Part shown: one piece after another, positions 19,883-32,040 of the stretch
How positions within the stretch are numbered: position 1 is the first letter of the stretch
How the letters are laid out: each line of letters starts with the position of its first letter
Origin: Eledone cirrhosa
Taxonomy: Eukaryota; Mollusca; Cephalopoda; Octopoda; Eledonidae
Length of the DNA stretch: 64,000 nt
Direction: 5' to 3'
NCBI GenBank assembly: GCA_964016885.1
Contig: OZ024744.1
Location: 117,164,212 to 117,228,211, forward strand
Notes under the pieces: generated by a model
The model's input: the letters and a program-made list of their open reading frames with translations, nothing else
Databases searched by the model: none
What the model was told of the DNA's origin: nothing
Made by a program: the position numbers and the translations under genes

Positions 19883-22139
19883 TCAACCTTTCAGGGTTAT
19901 TTTCCTCTCGGTCCATTTCTGGGTGAGAGAAAACACCTTGCACGTGACTTCCTCCCAGTTTTTGTCTGTCTGGAGGTCCGGACCGAACCAGACCCCTAGC
20001 AATTTAACCGGTCCGTCTGTCCAGAGCCCGACGATGCTGTTGGGTGGCATGGACCTGCCTCTCCAGGTGCCGAGTTGCAGGCCTACTGATTTTTCCTGGT
20101 TGATCATTGCTTCTGTCACTACCTCATATTCTCTTCGTGTGGTGCCGATTGCCTTGATGTGTTTGGTGTTCGACACCACTATGGTGATGTCATCTGCATA
20201 AGCTGACACTGTTCTTCCGCATCCTAGTTCACGTGGGATCCCCCTCAATGTCTCTAGTTTGTGCAGTAATGGCTCAAGAGTCAATACATACAACAAGGAC
20301 GAGAGAGGACATCTATGGCGGATCGAACGCATCATGTTAAACAGTTCCGAAAGGTGACCGTTCATTCTCACCAGAGTAGATGTCGCTGTGCATGGCAGCA
20401 ATCCAGCCTCTGAAGACAGGCCCAAAGCCAGCCGCTCTTAGGACTGCTACCAGATAACGATGGTCGACCCTATCGAAAGCTTTTGACTGATCTAAATTGA
20501 TCAAAGACCCACCCATGCTAGGTTCCCTAGCTACCCTCTCTACGATGTATCGCATGAGGTGGAGGTTGTTGTGGATGGATCTGTCTGGAATGGCGCATGT
20601 TTGCACCTCTCCCACCAGACCACCAACGACAAGCGCCAACCTCTTTGCTAGCACCTTAGCCAAAATCTTGAAGTCTGTGTTTAGCAGAGTTATGGGCCTG
20701 AAATTTTCTATGTTATCCCCCTTGCTCGGATCCTTTCTCAGCAGCGCCACCGCTCCTCGGCTCACAGAGCTGGGAATTCACCCCTTCTGCTGCCAGTAGC
20801 AGTAGACGTCCACCAAGAGTCTTCGAACAAGTCTGGCATATGTATGCAAAATTTGTAAGGCAGACCATCCAAACCAGGCGATTTACCCATTGTGCAGCTA
20901 CTCATTGCCTCCGGTACTTCAGCAGCTGTCATCGGCCTTTCGCAACACTCCGCCTCAGTGGCCGAGAGCCGTCGCAGTCCGTCGAGGTAGGCACTGAAGT
21001 CCATTCCATGATGCGGCTCGCCATTGCCCCCAAACAGCTGAGCAAAGTGCCGCTGAAAAGCTGCACACATCTGCCCAGGATCGAGTATCATGTGCCTGTC
21101 GTGGTTCGCCAAAGACTGGATAGTGGCTTTGTTTCCACGACGCGCCTCCGCCACCCGGGCCCATTGAACGGCTTTTGTCCCCTCATGTCTGAGAGCACGC
21201 ACCCTAACTCTGACAATGCAGCCTTCGTGCTTAGCATTGAAAAATTGGTCAAGAGCCAATTTCGTCGCAAGCACGCCGGTTGCGATGCCTTTACTAAGCG
21301 CCTCGTCTAATTTCTTAACTAGATTTCCTTCTGCTCTATTTTTCTCTGTTACTAGCGCTTTACTAAACCTAATGGATTCTATTCTAATCGCTATTTTCAG
21401 GGCAAACCACCATTTGTTGTTGATGATGGCCCCTGTCAACGCCTGCTTTACTAATTCGCTAATCTGGTCTCTGTAAGCTTTGCGTGCTGTTAACGATGCG
21501 TTTAGTTTCCAGTTGCTGGGAGCCTATTTAAGTCAACCACACAAATCACGAATTTGTGGTCCATGTAGCTGACTATCTTGAATTGTGGACAGCCTATTCT
21601 AGACCTATCTATTTTCCTACAAAATACCCTATCTAGATATGATCTGGATGACCCGATGCGGTTTGTCCAAGTCCACATTGGCACTTTCAGGAAATCCAAT
21701 CGGTACCTGTTCGACAGTTAAAAACGCCTGAGTAGGTTTGTGAGGATTTTACACCCTCCTCCCTTATCCGCTAATCCCACACAATCCCAGCGTGCATCTA
21801 AGATCCCGTTCCAGTTGCCCATTAACACTAGAGAGCGGGACGTTCCAAGAAAGGTCTCCAGACGCCGGAAGAATTCAGGCCGTCCTGCTCCTGTTGGGGC
21901 ATAGGCGACCACTAGCCTGAAAGCTTGTCCTTCTCCGCTGGTCACATCCAGTACCACCAACTTACCCTCTGATTCCAAGAAAACAGCCCGTATCTTGAGA
22001 TCCAGACTTCTCTGGAACAACATGGCCACTGCCCTCCCAGATCCGGGACGGCTTGGAGATGTGTACACCTCATAGCCACCGAAAATGGGTGCGAATGCCT
22101 GTGCCTCGGAGATTCTGGTCTCGCTGATGGCCACAGTAA
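19883..22139 (-). pseudogene. Tx1-like ORF2, copy 1: endonuclease, linker and RT
   Basis: The endonuclease part (from 22139) has SETRIS and AYAPTGAGRP and a GNWNGILDA motif, which replaces the usual GDxN, so its Asp is lost. The frame breaks at about 21718. A linker frame follows (21502-21699, 20762-21439). RT runs 20337-20765 (FRPITLLNTDFKIL, then LDQSKAFDRVDH) and 19883-20425 (LEPLLHKLE, SAYADDITIVV with an intact YADD, then GLQLGTWRGRS). At least three frame changes make it inactive. Confidence 0.82.
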
Positions 22140-22379
22140 TAGTAATAATGGTTTCTTTATTGGACACAAGGACTAACATGAAGATACAAAGTGGGTTTTG
22201 GCCTTGTAAAATGTTTATAAAAGACAGAAACGTGTAAAATAAATTAAAATTCAAACAACAAAAATTACCCAATAAGAGGGAAGCTTCCGAGGGTCACTCG
22301 TGGCGAAAACCACACAAAAGACCACGGCCACCCTGACCACCAGGACAAGCACCCTCTCTCAATTTTTCCATTTCTCAAA

Positions 22380-25300
22380 CTACAGGCGTATATTCAGAGC
22401 GGTCCCGTTCACTCGGACCATTCTCGCTACATTCACCCACCTTTCAACAAACTTACTAGAAGACAACACTTGCCTCCCCACCCTGATTTTCCTCTTCAAG
22501 TGAAATTTGAAAAAGTTAATCAGGGATTCGCCAAAGAGGAAAGTGTCTGTCTTCAACCCTTTCAACCTTGTCCACCACACAATCTCTTATTCACCATGGC
22601 CACCAGGCAGATGAAAACTGCCTGCCCTTCCTCCTCTTTAAAGGAGGATGGCGGGGCTATCTGCACAATGGACTCAGTCGATAACCGGATCCGTCCTACA
22701 CGCGACAGCAACTGTTCAACATAGCCCCACAAGTCAGCAATCCTCGGGCACTGAAAAAGTGCGTGCAGGACTGTTTCGTCATCCTGCGCGCATCTCGAAC
22801 AGCCTCGGCTGACAGCACCTCCGTGCCTGTAGAGCTTATCCCGAACCGGCAACGCTCCCCAGTAGCACTGCCAGGTCAGGGATTTCTGGAAATTGTTCAT
22901 AGGCCCTGGGCTGAAAGTTCTCTTGAAGAGAGTGAACAGCTGATCGTCTTCGACGCCCAGGGTCTCCCCGAGAATGTCGTCACTCTCCCCCTCCACTAGT
23001 CCTCTATAGAACGCCTAGGTGGATGTTCCACTGATATCAGTGCCCAGCTGGTAGAGGGCGGTGAGCGCTTGGAGACATTCCAGCTTCCAAGCGCTATCCT
23101 TCGGTCTTTTTCTGATCCAGGACTGCAGCTCCATCAAGGAGACGAGCTGGGGAAAAGCGTGTCTGGCAGACTGCGACCACACCTGTTCACCGTCAAGGAA
23201 GCACCAGAGATGTCGCAGCATCAGCACATGTTTGCACATCATCAGCCACGGCATGCCCAGTCCTCCACTCAACGGGTGCTGACAGCAGATGGATCGTTTG
23301 ACCAGGGGAGCATTTCCCTTCCACAAAAAGCGGAAGAGAAGGCGCTCCATTTTGGTCAGAGTTGGACGGGGGCAAGATACGACGGTGAGGCGGTAGCAGA
23401 TGACAGACGCAATGTACGCAATCGCCACCTCCGCCCGACCTTTCAGAGACAGCCTCCTCTCAGCCAATTTCTGGGTGAGAGAAGCCACCCTGCTCATCAC
23501 CTCGCTCCAGTTTTTCTCCATCTAGAGGTCCAGACCGAACCAGACTCCAACCAATTTAATTGGTCCTTCTGTCCAGCACACCACGACGCTGTTGGACGGC
23601 ATGGACTTGCCTCTCCAGGTGCCGAGTTGCAAGCCCACCGACTTTTCCTGATTTATCTTTGTTCCTGTCACCGCTTCATATTCCTTGAGAGTGGTGCTGA
23701 GCCTCTGGACATGTCTGGTGCTCAACACCACCACAGTGACATCGTCGGCATAAGCTGACACGGGTCTCCCGCATTCCAGTTCACAAGGGACCCCCCTCTT
23801 GGTCTCCAATTTGTGCAGTAATGGCTCGAGGTCTAGTACGTACAAGAGGAACAACTTTGGCGGACTGAGCGCATGATGCTGAACGGCTGCGACAAGTGAC
23901 CATTCACCCTCACAATCGAGCAGATGTCGCTGAGCATCGGAGCGATCCAGCCTCTAAAAACGGGTCCGAAGCTGGCCACCTCAAGGACTGCAGCCAGGTA
24001 CTGATGGTCGATCCTATCAAATACTTTAGATTGATCCAAGTTGATCAGGGCCCCACCCATGCCAGGTTCCTTAACAACCCTCTCTATGGTGTATCACATG
24101 AGATGTAGGTTGTGAATGGATCTGTCTCGAATGGCGCATGTCTGCGCCTCTCCCACCAGATCACTGATGACAAGCGCCAATCTCTTTGCTAACACCTTGG
24201 CCAAAATCTTGAAGTCTGTGTTTAGCAGAGTTATGGGCCTGAAGTTGTCTATAACGTCCCCCTTGTTCAGGTCTTTTCTCAGCAGTGCCACCGCTCTCCA
24301 GCTCACAAAACTGGGAATGCTCCCGTTCTGCTGCCAGTTGCAGTAGACATCTGCCAAGAGGTCGCCAAACAAGTCTGGCATCTACGCGTAAAGCTAGTAG
24401 GGTAGACCACCCAAACCTGGCGATTTACCCCTCGTGCAGTTAGGCATCGCTTCCCGTATTTCGCCTGCTGTTATCGGCCTTTCGCAGCAGTGTGGCGACA
24501 GTCATTCGAAGTATGCACCGAAGTCCATACTCCGATCCTGCCCACCGCCGCCCCCAAATAATCGAGCAAAGTGCTGTTGAAAAGCCACACAAATCTGCTC
24601 GGGTTCGAGCAATATGCGCCTGTTTTGATCAGGCAAAGATCGTATTGTGGATTTGTTGCCACATCGTGCCTACACCACCCGGGCCCATTGAATGGCTTCG
24701 TCCCCTCGTGTCTCAGAACACGTCTCTAGCTCTGACAACGCATCCTTCAGGTTTTGCGTTGAAGAATTGGTCGAGTGCCAATCTAGCTGCAAGCACATCG
24801 GTTGCGATGCCTGTCTTAAATGCCTCTTCTAGTTTCCTAACTAGGTCTCCTTCTACTTTGTTTTCCTCTATCACTACTCCTTTGCTAAACCTTATCGATT
24901 CTACTCTAATTGCCCTTTTCAGGGTAAACCACCACCTGTTGTTGATGATCGCACCCGTCAACGCACGCTTAACTAATTCGCTAATCTGGTTTCTGTAAGC
25001 TTTCCGTGCCAGGAAAGATGCGTTCAGCTTCCAGTAACCGAGCCCTTGCCTATGGAGTCTATCTAAGTCAACCTCACAGGTCACGAATTTGTGGTCCGTG
25101 TAGTCGACTACTTTAAATTGTGGACAGCCTACACTAGCCTTATCTGTTTCCCTACAGAATACCCTATCTAAATATGATCTGGATGACCCGATGCAGTTTG
25201 CCCATGTCCACATTGGTACTTTCGGATAATCCAGTCTACACCTGTGAGACAGTTCAAAACGTGCATCTAAGATACCGTTTCAGTCGCCCACTAAAGAGCG

Positions 25301-25720
25301 GGGCGTTCGAAGAAAGGTCTCTAGATGTCTGAAGAAATCTGGCCGTCCTGCACCTGTTGAGGCGTAGACGGCTACTAGCCTGAAAGCATTGCCTTCGCTG
25401 CCGGTCATGTCCAGTACCACCGACATACCTTCTGGGTCCAGGAAGATGGCCTGTATGGTGAGATCCAAGCCTCTCCAAAAAAGCACAGCAACTCCTACCC
25501 CCGATCCTGGACGGCTGGGAGATGCATATACATTGTAGCCGCTGAAGATCGGTGTGAAGGTTCGTGCTTTGGAGATTCTGGTCTCGCTGATGGCCACCAC
25601 ATCTGTGTTTAGTGACCTGAGGTTGTTGAGCAGGTAACCCTGCTTCCAAGATGACCCCAGGCCATGTACATTTATGCTGCCTATTCTAAGTACGGCTATG
25701 CTGGATGAGGAATGGGGCAA
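22380..25720 (-). pseudogene. Tx1-like ORF2, copy 2
   Basis: The start ATG at 25720 leads an endonuclease with GSINVHGLG (Asn), VAISETRIS (Glu) and RLVAVYASTGAG. It breaks near 25280, just before the GDxN-type motif. Linker frames follow (24713-25213), then RT (24094-24381 with FRPITLLNTDFKIL; 23833-24060 with LDQSKVFDRIDH; 23522-23854 with SAYADDVTVVV, YADD intact). The C-terminal parts are 23015-23521 (RFLWKGNAPL), 22562-22996 (CSRCAQDDETVLHALFQC, zinc motif) and 22380-22580. At least five frame changes or stops. Confidence 0.83.
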
Positions 25721-25792
25721 GTGAGAAAGGCTTACTTACCTTGATCATGTGGGGAAGGGACAGTAGAACCATCCCCTCGGCTGGTCATGGGT

Positions 25793-25862
25793 GTCTCCAA
25801 GACGATATCTTTCTAAATTCTTTTGGAGACTGACCCCCTGAAATCCCCAACTGCGTTGGGGA
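25793..25862 (-). promoter_or_regulatory. Two hairpins between LINE ORF1 and ORF2
   Basis: GTCTCCAA (25793-25800) pairs with TTGGAGAC (25823-25830), and TCCCCAAC (25844-25851) pairs with GTTGGGGA (25855-25862) around a 3-nt loop. Both stems are 8 bp and perfect. They lie in the spacer between the ORFs and could influence ORF2 translation. Function is inferred from position only. Confidence 0.4.
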
Positions 25863-25915
25863 ATTTTTGTTTTAATTATTTGTAGTTTTCGAGTTCAATT
25901 TCCACAATGTTAATG

Positions 25916-26329
25916 TTATTTGGTAATGTTCTTGGTGTTGGTGGTGTGTGGTAATTTACGTCTGAAATATCGGTGTGGTTTTTTATGTGTTACATTAGTC
26001 CTTGGTGTACAATGTTTATGGCTGTGTATTTTTTGTGGGGGGTTGTTGGTGTTTTCTTGTTGTTGTTGGGTATGTTTGATTTGTTGTGTTTGTGATGTTG
26101 GTGTTGGAGGTGATGCTTGTGGTTGTGATGGTGATTTTGGTGGTGTTGCTGCAAGTCTCTTTGCAGTCTTTATTCTTCTTTCTTTGCCTTCGCTTTTGGA
26201 GGGGGCAGGTGTGTGGTGTTTTTGTGCTTGTTTTGTTGACAACCGTTTTCCACTCCTCAGCCACCTCATACTCCATGTCCGACTGTGAGGGGTCGGGGAG
26301 GGGTATGAGTTCTACCCTCTCATTTGTCT

Positions 26330-26382
<53 letters not shown>

Positions 26383-27617
26383 GGTGGTGGTGGTGGTGGT
26401 GGTAGAGCCTGGTTTGCCGCTCCTGGCACAGGTGCAGCTAGTGCAACTGTTTCTGTTGCTGCAGCTGCCGCCGCTGTTTTTGTTGTCTGTGGCTTTGGTG
26501 TGGGTGCCACGGACGTTGTCTTCCTACTCTCTGTAGAAGCTCTCGACATTTTAGCTGACTGCCCTGTTTCTGATGGCAGCGGTTCCGGCGTTGGAAGGAG
26601 GGGACCTTAGCCTTTATTATTATCTGGGGGCAGAAAGCCCTGAGGTGAGACTTTGATCCACAGTTGAAGCACTTTCGGCGCCTTCCTTCAACAGATATGG
26701 GAAGTTGGGAGCCATTCCCGGGGTCTATTACGTCGGGAATAGCGCTGATGCAGACCTGGTTGGTTTGGATGAGCATCTCCATTCCAATACTGGACCAGTC
26801 CCCTCTCCCCAACTTCTGTACCTGCAGAATGGTTGTTTTATCTTCGATGCCCGCAAGAACAGACACGACCAGCCAAGGCACGGGTATGTAGGGCAGACCT
26901 GGGTTACCTTGACCTTGACCTTTGCAATTTTTTTCCCGCAGTAAAACGGGACTAACATTATGTCATCACTCCATAGGGTCCTCAGTGAGTGCGATTTTGC
27001 TTCCTGGGTGGTAGCAAAAAGGACGTCCACAGTAGCATATTTCTTGCCACAGGGGATGTGGGTTTTCCGTGCTCACACAGTTCCCAAGGCCTTCTGGATT
27101 TGGGCCTCCGTAGCTCTCTCCACACGACGCGATTTCGTGGCAATCGTGCGGTATGACACTGTGCCTCGCTCTTGTTCCTCCAGGAAGTCGGTTGGTGGTT
27201 TCAAGGACACTGAAAATTCAGTTCTGGTTACCACGTGTCTTGCGACCGCCATCTTCTCCTCTGTGACCATGACTGTTTCTATGTTGCGAGTTACCTTTGC
27301 AAAAGAGGTGGTCTCTTTTTCAGTGGCATCATTGTTGCCACTACTGCCACTACTGCTGCTGCTACTGGTCTTGTTGTTGTTGTTGCTACTGCTACAAATG
27401 GTGTTGTTGGTGTTGCTGCTGCTGCTACTGCTACTGCTACTACAGGTGTTATTGTTAATACTGCTGTTGCTGCTGCTGCTGCTACCTCCTTTGTTGTCAA
27501 ATGCATCAGCAGCAGCTGCTTCTTGACCGCTGCTTGATGAAGAAGAGAAAGAAATGGCCTTTGCCTGACTTTCACTGTGTGACGATGAAGAAGACGAAAA
27601 GGAAAGCGAGACTCCAC
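25916..27617 (-). pseudogene. Tx1-like ORF1 (Gag-like, CCHC zinc knuckle)
   Basis: Pieces in shifting frames: an Ala/Val-rich N terminus (27291-27617), a segment with LKPPTDFLEEQE (27073-27270), a segment with DVLFATTQEAKSH (26728-27030), then a zinc knuckle CFNCGSKSHLRAFC (Cys-x2-Cys-x4-His-x4-Cys, about 26630-26680). The C-terminal part (26016-26549) has long Pro and Thr runs encoded by (CCA)n and (CAA)n tracts. Position upstream of ORF2 and the zinc knuckle support an ORF1 nucleic-acid-binding protein. Several frameshifts. Confidence 0.75.
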
Positions 27618-27746
27618 GCTGACTGTTGGGTGAAGAAAGAGAAAATTGAGAAGGATACCTTGCTGAATGGATAATTTTTTAGTGGATACACGGCATGGAA
27701 ATGGATTTTTTGAATGACAACATTTTTCTTTTTCTTTTTGGCGGGA

Positions 27747-27833
27747 CGTATTTGCTAAATACGAAGTTCAGATACGGGATTTAGTCCCGAAGGGCTAAAT
27801 ACTGATTAATTACTACCACTTCAAAAGAAGTGG
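27747..27833 (-). promoter_or_regulatory. Stacked hairpins in the LINE 5' leader
   Basis: Three perfect inverted repeats in 87 bases: CGTATTT/AAATACG (27747-27763), CGGGA/TCCCG (27775-27789) and CCACTTC/GAAGTGG (27816-27833). A fourth pairing, TTTAG plus CCC with GGG plus CTAAA (about 27780-27799), overlaps the second and excludes it. They lie upstream of ORF1. Role unknown. Confidence 0.45.
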
Positions 27834-28024
27834 GGTGTGTTTACACACAAAACAATATGATTTTTACATTAAGTTCGCAATAAAACTTCAAAAATCACAA
27901 AATTACGGGAACAAACTTTCCTGCGACGTGTATACTTCCACAATAATAATAATAATAAAATTATTGTGTACAGTGCTCAGGTGCACTACAACTCATCAAA
28001 GGTGCATGTATAGTACATAGAATA

Positions 28025-28213
28025 ATTGTTTCTACTTTTGCACAAGGCCAGCAATTGCCCAGTACATTACTGGTACTTTATTTTATCGACCCCGTAAGGA
28101 TGAAAGGCAAAGTTAACCTCAACGGGATTTGAACTCAGTCCTTAAAGGGATGTAACTATGCTAGAAAGCATGGCATCCAACCCTTTACCAATACTGCTAA
28201 TTCACCGCCTTAC
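28025..28213 (-). mobile_element. tRNA-derived SINE, second family
   Basis: On the minus strand the head has an A-box-like 'tagcagtattggtaaagg' and a B box 'gagttcaaatcc', then the body 'gcctttcatccttacggggt', and ends near 'agtagaaacaattatt'. This body is widespread in cephalopod SINEs. Fragments of the same family are at 18596, 39306, 50231 and probably 60018. Confidence 0.85.
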
Positions 28214-28249
28214 ATAGAATAATGTACAAATGTCAGGAAAAACAGTGTA

Positions 28250-29402
28250 TTATTCATGATATACATGTGTGCGTGTATATGGAGGGGTGATATCATGTGT
28301 AGTGTTGGTGAATCTCAGGAAGCATGGAGGTTTTAAAGGATGATGCAGTGACTCGACAGCTAACAACTGATGCAGGTAGTTTGTTCGATGCTTCAGCAAT
28401 TCTGAGCATGAAAAAATGTGTCCGAAAGTCATGGGAGCTGTGCTGTTTTCTGACTTTGTAGGCATGTCCACGTGTGTTAGACACATGGAAATGGTCCACA
28501 GGGTTGTTGTTGGCAAGATGGTTAATAATCTTGTGGGTGTCTACTAAGTCAATTGCCAGACGTCGGAGCTTCATTGTATCCATGCCCAGAGAAGCAAGGC
28601 GTTCAGAGTATGGTAGATGCCTGATGGAGGGTATTCGCTTGGTTGCACGTCCCTGAATAGTTTCCAGGAGGTCAATCTTCTGAGCAAGATAGGGGTTCCA
28701 GACTGGTGATGCAAATTCCAAGTGTAGTCGTATGATGGAGAGCGGCTGACAAAGGTCTTTCTGAGTGATGCTAAGAGACCCTCGGCCTTCTTGACAATCT
28801 TAGAGACGTGCTTCGTCCAATGCAAATCGCTGACCATAATGCCCAGGTCACGTTCACAAGAAGACTTCTTGATATTAGTGTTGTGGAGGGAGTATCTGGA
28901 TGCTGGGTTTTTACTCCCAAAATGCATGGTGGTACACTTGTCCACAGCCAACTTCAGTTGCCAGTCCGTGATCCATTGTTGCAGTGTGTCCAGGTCTGAT
29001 TGCAGGAAAGATCTATAGTGTTCAGGATCTGTCCGTTTTATCTCAAGGTACAGCTTGATGTCATCTGCATATTTCAGTACTGTGGCATTCTTTAAGTTGG
29101 CACCTATGTCATTAATATATGCCACAAACAAAAAGGGACCAAGAACAGATCTCTGTGGTACACAAAATGACATCTCATACGGTGAGGAATGCTGTCCTAG
29201 AACCGTGACTACCTCTTTTCGGATGAGAATGAAGAACTTCAACCAGTTAAAAAGATCATCCTTCACACCCATTGCAGAGAGTTTTGCCATAAGTCTTTTC
29301 TGTGGCACAGATTTGAAAGCGGATGATTTATTTCGCTTTTTCCTATTGATATCTGATTTATGGAGTTTGTACTCACATTCAGCATCACGTTCAACTATCT
29401 AA
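28250..29402 (-). mobile_element. CR1/Jockey-like LINE fragment with RT
   Basis: A 5'-truncated LINE encoding the second half of RT and a C-terminal tail. The frame 28571-29308 holds the block CVPQRSVLGPFLF (normally GVPQGSVLGPLLF; the Gly is Arg here), then LKYADDIKLY with intact YADD, and CERDLGIMVS. The frame 28293-28721 continues with SPVWNPYLAQKIDLLE and QGRATKRIPS, ending in an SFK-type C terminus. A frameshift near 28720 separates the two. The PQGS-block change and the truncation make it inactive. Confidence 0.83.
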
Positions 29403-29904
29403 TATATAATGAATCCACCACCCTTACTTTGAATAAATAATGAATGAATATTATATAATTCATCTACTAAATTTGTTACCTGTTGATTAAATATAAATAA
29501 TCTTGCATATAAAATATATTGCTTATTTCAAGATTTACTTTTTTTTTAATTTTCAAATGTCAACATTTCTGTTAGTGTCCGTGATATCAGAACTTTGCCA
29601 TACGCTATGTTTTCTTTGTTAATATAAACGTTCATATATTTGCGTCGTTCTATCATAATGTTTATATTTCCGTTGCTAATCTTATTTTCTCCTTTTTCCA
29701 TTTTCATAACATTTTGCTGTAATGTTTGTTGTTGTTCTTCTTCGATTTTATAAAATTAGTATCAATAAACCTAATCACTATCATTCCCAACTACCAATTT
29801 AACCTAAATAAAAAAAATGTTTTGATAATCCAAAACAGAGAAAGCAGGCTTTGCTAACATCAATCTTTAACATCAATTTTTGTACATTTTATAAGGATCC
29901 TTTA
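29403..29904. other. AT-rich spacer
   Basis: No gene recognised. The phrase 'gaataaataatgaatgaatattatataatt' style text near 29431-29470 recurs near 33840-33880, so both belong to an unidentified dispersed repeat. Confidence 0.4.
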
Positions 29905-32035
29905 TATCATCATCATCATCATCATCATAATTGTTTAACGTCCATCTTCCAAGCTTGCATGGGTTTGGATGGGAGTTTTCCCACTTGAGGCAAGATTAGT
30001 TGTCTTGCTCAGGACTGTCTGGCGGGTTTTCTACGGCTGGATGCCCCTCCTAACACCAACCACGTTTACAGTGTGGACTGGGAGGTTTTTACCGTGTTGC
30101 CTACACGGCTACATTACAGCGTGGACTGTGTGTTTTTTTTTTGTGAAACCTACACAACCTCATTTGTTTCGGACTGGATGTTGTGGTACCAACATAACTT
30201 TACATCGAAAGGGGTGGTGTAGATGGCGGTGGGGGTAGGGTTAGTGGGACGGGGGTGTATTTTGGTTAAGAGGTGCCTACTGACTGTAGGTTTCGCTTTG
30301 TACTTAGGCGAGGCAGGTCTTCTGTATTACGGTGTAGCGCCAAAGATCTCGGTCCAGTGACATTGTCTTGGAGAGGTGTAAGTGTGTGAGGTCGGAATTT
30401 ATCAAGTCGTCCCAGGTTTTTCTGGGTCTGCCTACTCCGTGGCTACCGTCTATTTTTATTGCCCTGCACTTTTTTATACAGCTGTCATCTTTCATGCACA
30501 TCACGTGACCGTACCAACGTAGTCTTCTCTCAAGTAAGCAACATCTGATCCCTCTTATTCCTAATTTCTCCCTTAGTTCATTTATGCTTTGCCGTTCATG
30601 TATATTACTATTACACACCCAACGGAGCATGCAAGCTTCGTTCCTCTCCAGTCTGCGTAGATCCTCTGCACACAATGCCCAGGTCTCACTGCCATGTAAC
30701 ATTGCTGTTCATATGCAGGCATCATACAGCCTGCCTTTCATTTTTAGAGAGAACCCTTTAGCGGCCAATAGTGGTATAAGCTCTCTGAACTTTTCCTATC
30801 CCGTTCTGACTCTAGCTACTGTACTTTCAGAGCACCCTCCACCACTGCTCATTTTGTCACCCAGGTAACGGAAGGTGTCCACTATTTCTATAGAACCATC
30901 TGTGCAATGGAATGAGCTAGTATTCTGTGGGCATTTGCTGCTACTAATTGCACCTGAGCACCGGCCACATATAAAATCTATATTCTTAGTCAGCTAACCT
31001 GTGATCCCACTACATCTTTTATGCACCCATACTTTGCATTTGGGACATAAAATTGAATTTCTGCCTACTCCTTTCCTACACACTGAGCATGGTCATTTCC
31101 CAGATGGGACCAGTGCCCTCTTTTCCTTCATACAAACTAGAACTTTAGTCTTAGACAGGTTAATTTTAAGGCCTGTTGATTCTAGGCCATGCTTCCATGT
31201 TTGGAATTTCTTCTCTAGTTCAGCCATTGATTCAGCTATGAGCGTTAGATCATCCGCGTATAGAAGTTCCTATTGGCAGCCGGTCTTGAACTCCTCTGTT
31301 ATAGCCTGAGGGGCAATAATAAATAGTAGGGGGCTAAGGACGGAGCCCTGATGAACACCAACTTTTACGCTAAACTCTTCACTATATTCGTTATTAATTC
31401 TAACCTTGCTGACTGTTTCTTTATACATGGCTTGTATAGCTCTCACAAGCCATTCATCTACACCTAGTTTTCTAAGGGCCCACCAGATAATAGAGTGGGG
31501 TACTCTGTCAAAGGCTTTCTCCTAGTCAACAAAAGCTAAGTATAGGGGTTTACTTTTAGCTAGGTACTTCTCCTGTAGTTGTCGTACAATGAAAAGAGCG
31601 TCTGTGGTACTTTTACCTGACACAAACCCGAACTGCATTTCGTCTAGATCAATTCGTTCTCTGATTAGTTGCGCTATAACTTTTTCTGTGACCTTCATGA
31701 CCGGGTCAATTAATTTAATGCCTCTATAGTTTCCCCTATCTAGGGCATCTCCTTTACCCTTGTAGCAGTTAATGATGATGCTGCTGCGCCAGTCCTTCGG
31801 AACGACCCCATTCTCTATGACTTGGTTTACTATCCGGGTGACCATAGTGTGTCCCACCGTTCCAGATGCTTTCAGCATTTCAGCAACTATTTCCGAAGGC
31901 CTAGCCGCCTTGCCCGTCTTCATGTCTTTGATCACCTTACTTATTATACTACCTTCAACTTGCACTGCTGGTCCCTTTATTGGATCGATGTGGGAGAGAC
32001 TGTCTTTCTCCCAATTATTCTCCTCATATATATAT
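29905..32035 (-). mobile_element. RTE-like LINE, family B, copy (5'-truncated)
   Basis: Ends in plus coordinates with (ATC)n and the reversed tail 'taacgtccatcttcc', then the 3' untranslated region, C-terminal domain, PHD-like finger and RT. It is cut off at about 32035, upstream of the RT core. A SINE tail begins only a few bases away (32041). Its catalytic motif is an intact YADD (about 31256-31267). Confidence 0.85.
30304..31965 (-). pseudogene. LINE B RT and C-terminal domain
   Basis: The frame 31522-31965 has MKTGKAARPSEIVAEML, the NYRGIKLIDPVMKV block and FVSGKSTTDALF, and stops just before the FDRV block (FVD then stop). Decayed RT follows, with YADD readable near 31260 and PHD-finger cysteines near 31000-31090. 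The frame 30304-30702 holds MLHGSETWALCAED and RRLRWYGHVM and runs to the natural stop. Several stops interrupt the middle. Confidence 0.82.
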
Positions 32036-32040
32036 CATAT

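Larger units (their letters stand above)
18665..22139 (-). mobile_element. Tx1/L1-like LINE, copy 1 (5'-truncated)
   Basis: Starts inside the endonuclease domain (22139, at VAISETRIS) and runs to a 3' end marked by 'aataaagaaagcattatt' on the minus strand. The order is endonuclease, linker, RT with YADD, then a C-terminal domain with a Cys-Cys-His-Cys motif. It aligns over its whole length with copy 2 at 22140-25600. The clade is inferred from RT block 1 (FRPITLLNTDFKILAKVLA), typical of the L1/Tx1 group. Confidence 0.85.
22140..27840 (-). mobile_element. Tx1/L1-like LINE, copy 2 (near full length)
   Basis: Contains a 5' leader with stacked hairpins (27747-27833), ORF1 (27617 to about 25916), a short intergenic region with two hairpins (25793-25862), ORF2 (25720 to about 22380) and a 3' untranslated region that ends 'ccaataaagaaaccattatt' on the minus strand. 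Its 3' end touches the truncated 5' end of copy 1 with no spacer. Both ORFs carry frame breaks. Confidence 0.85.

Noticed and set aside
25844..25875. GC-rich hairpin followed by a T-rich run, resembling a bacterial intrinsic terminator
   Set aside because: The context is the inter-ORF spacer of an animal LINE, so a bacterial terminator makes no sense.
26016..26549. Host Pro/Thr-rich protein
   Set aside because: It is continuous with the LINE ORF1 zinc-knuckle region and its runs come from (CCA)n/(CAA)n repeats.
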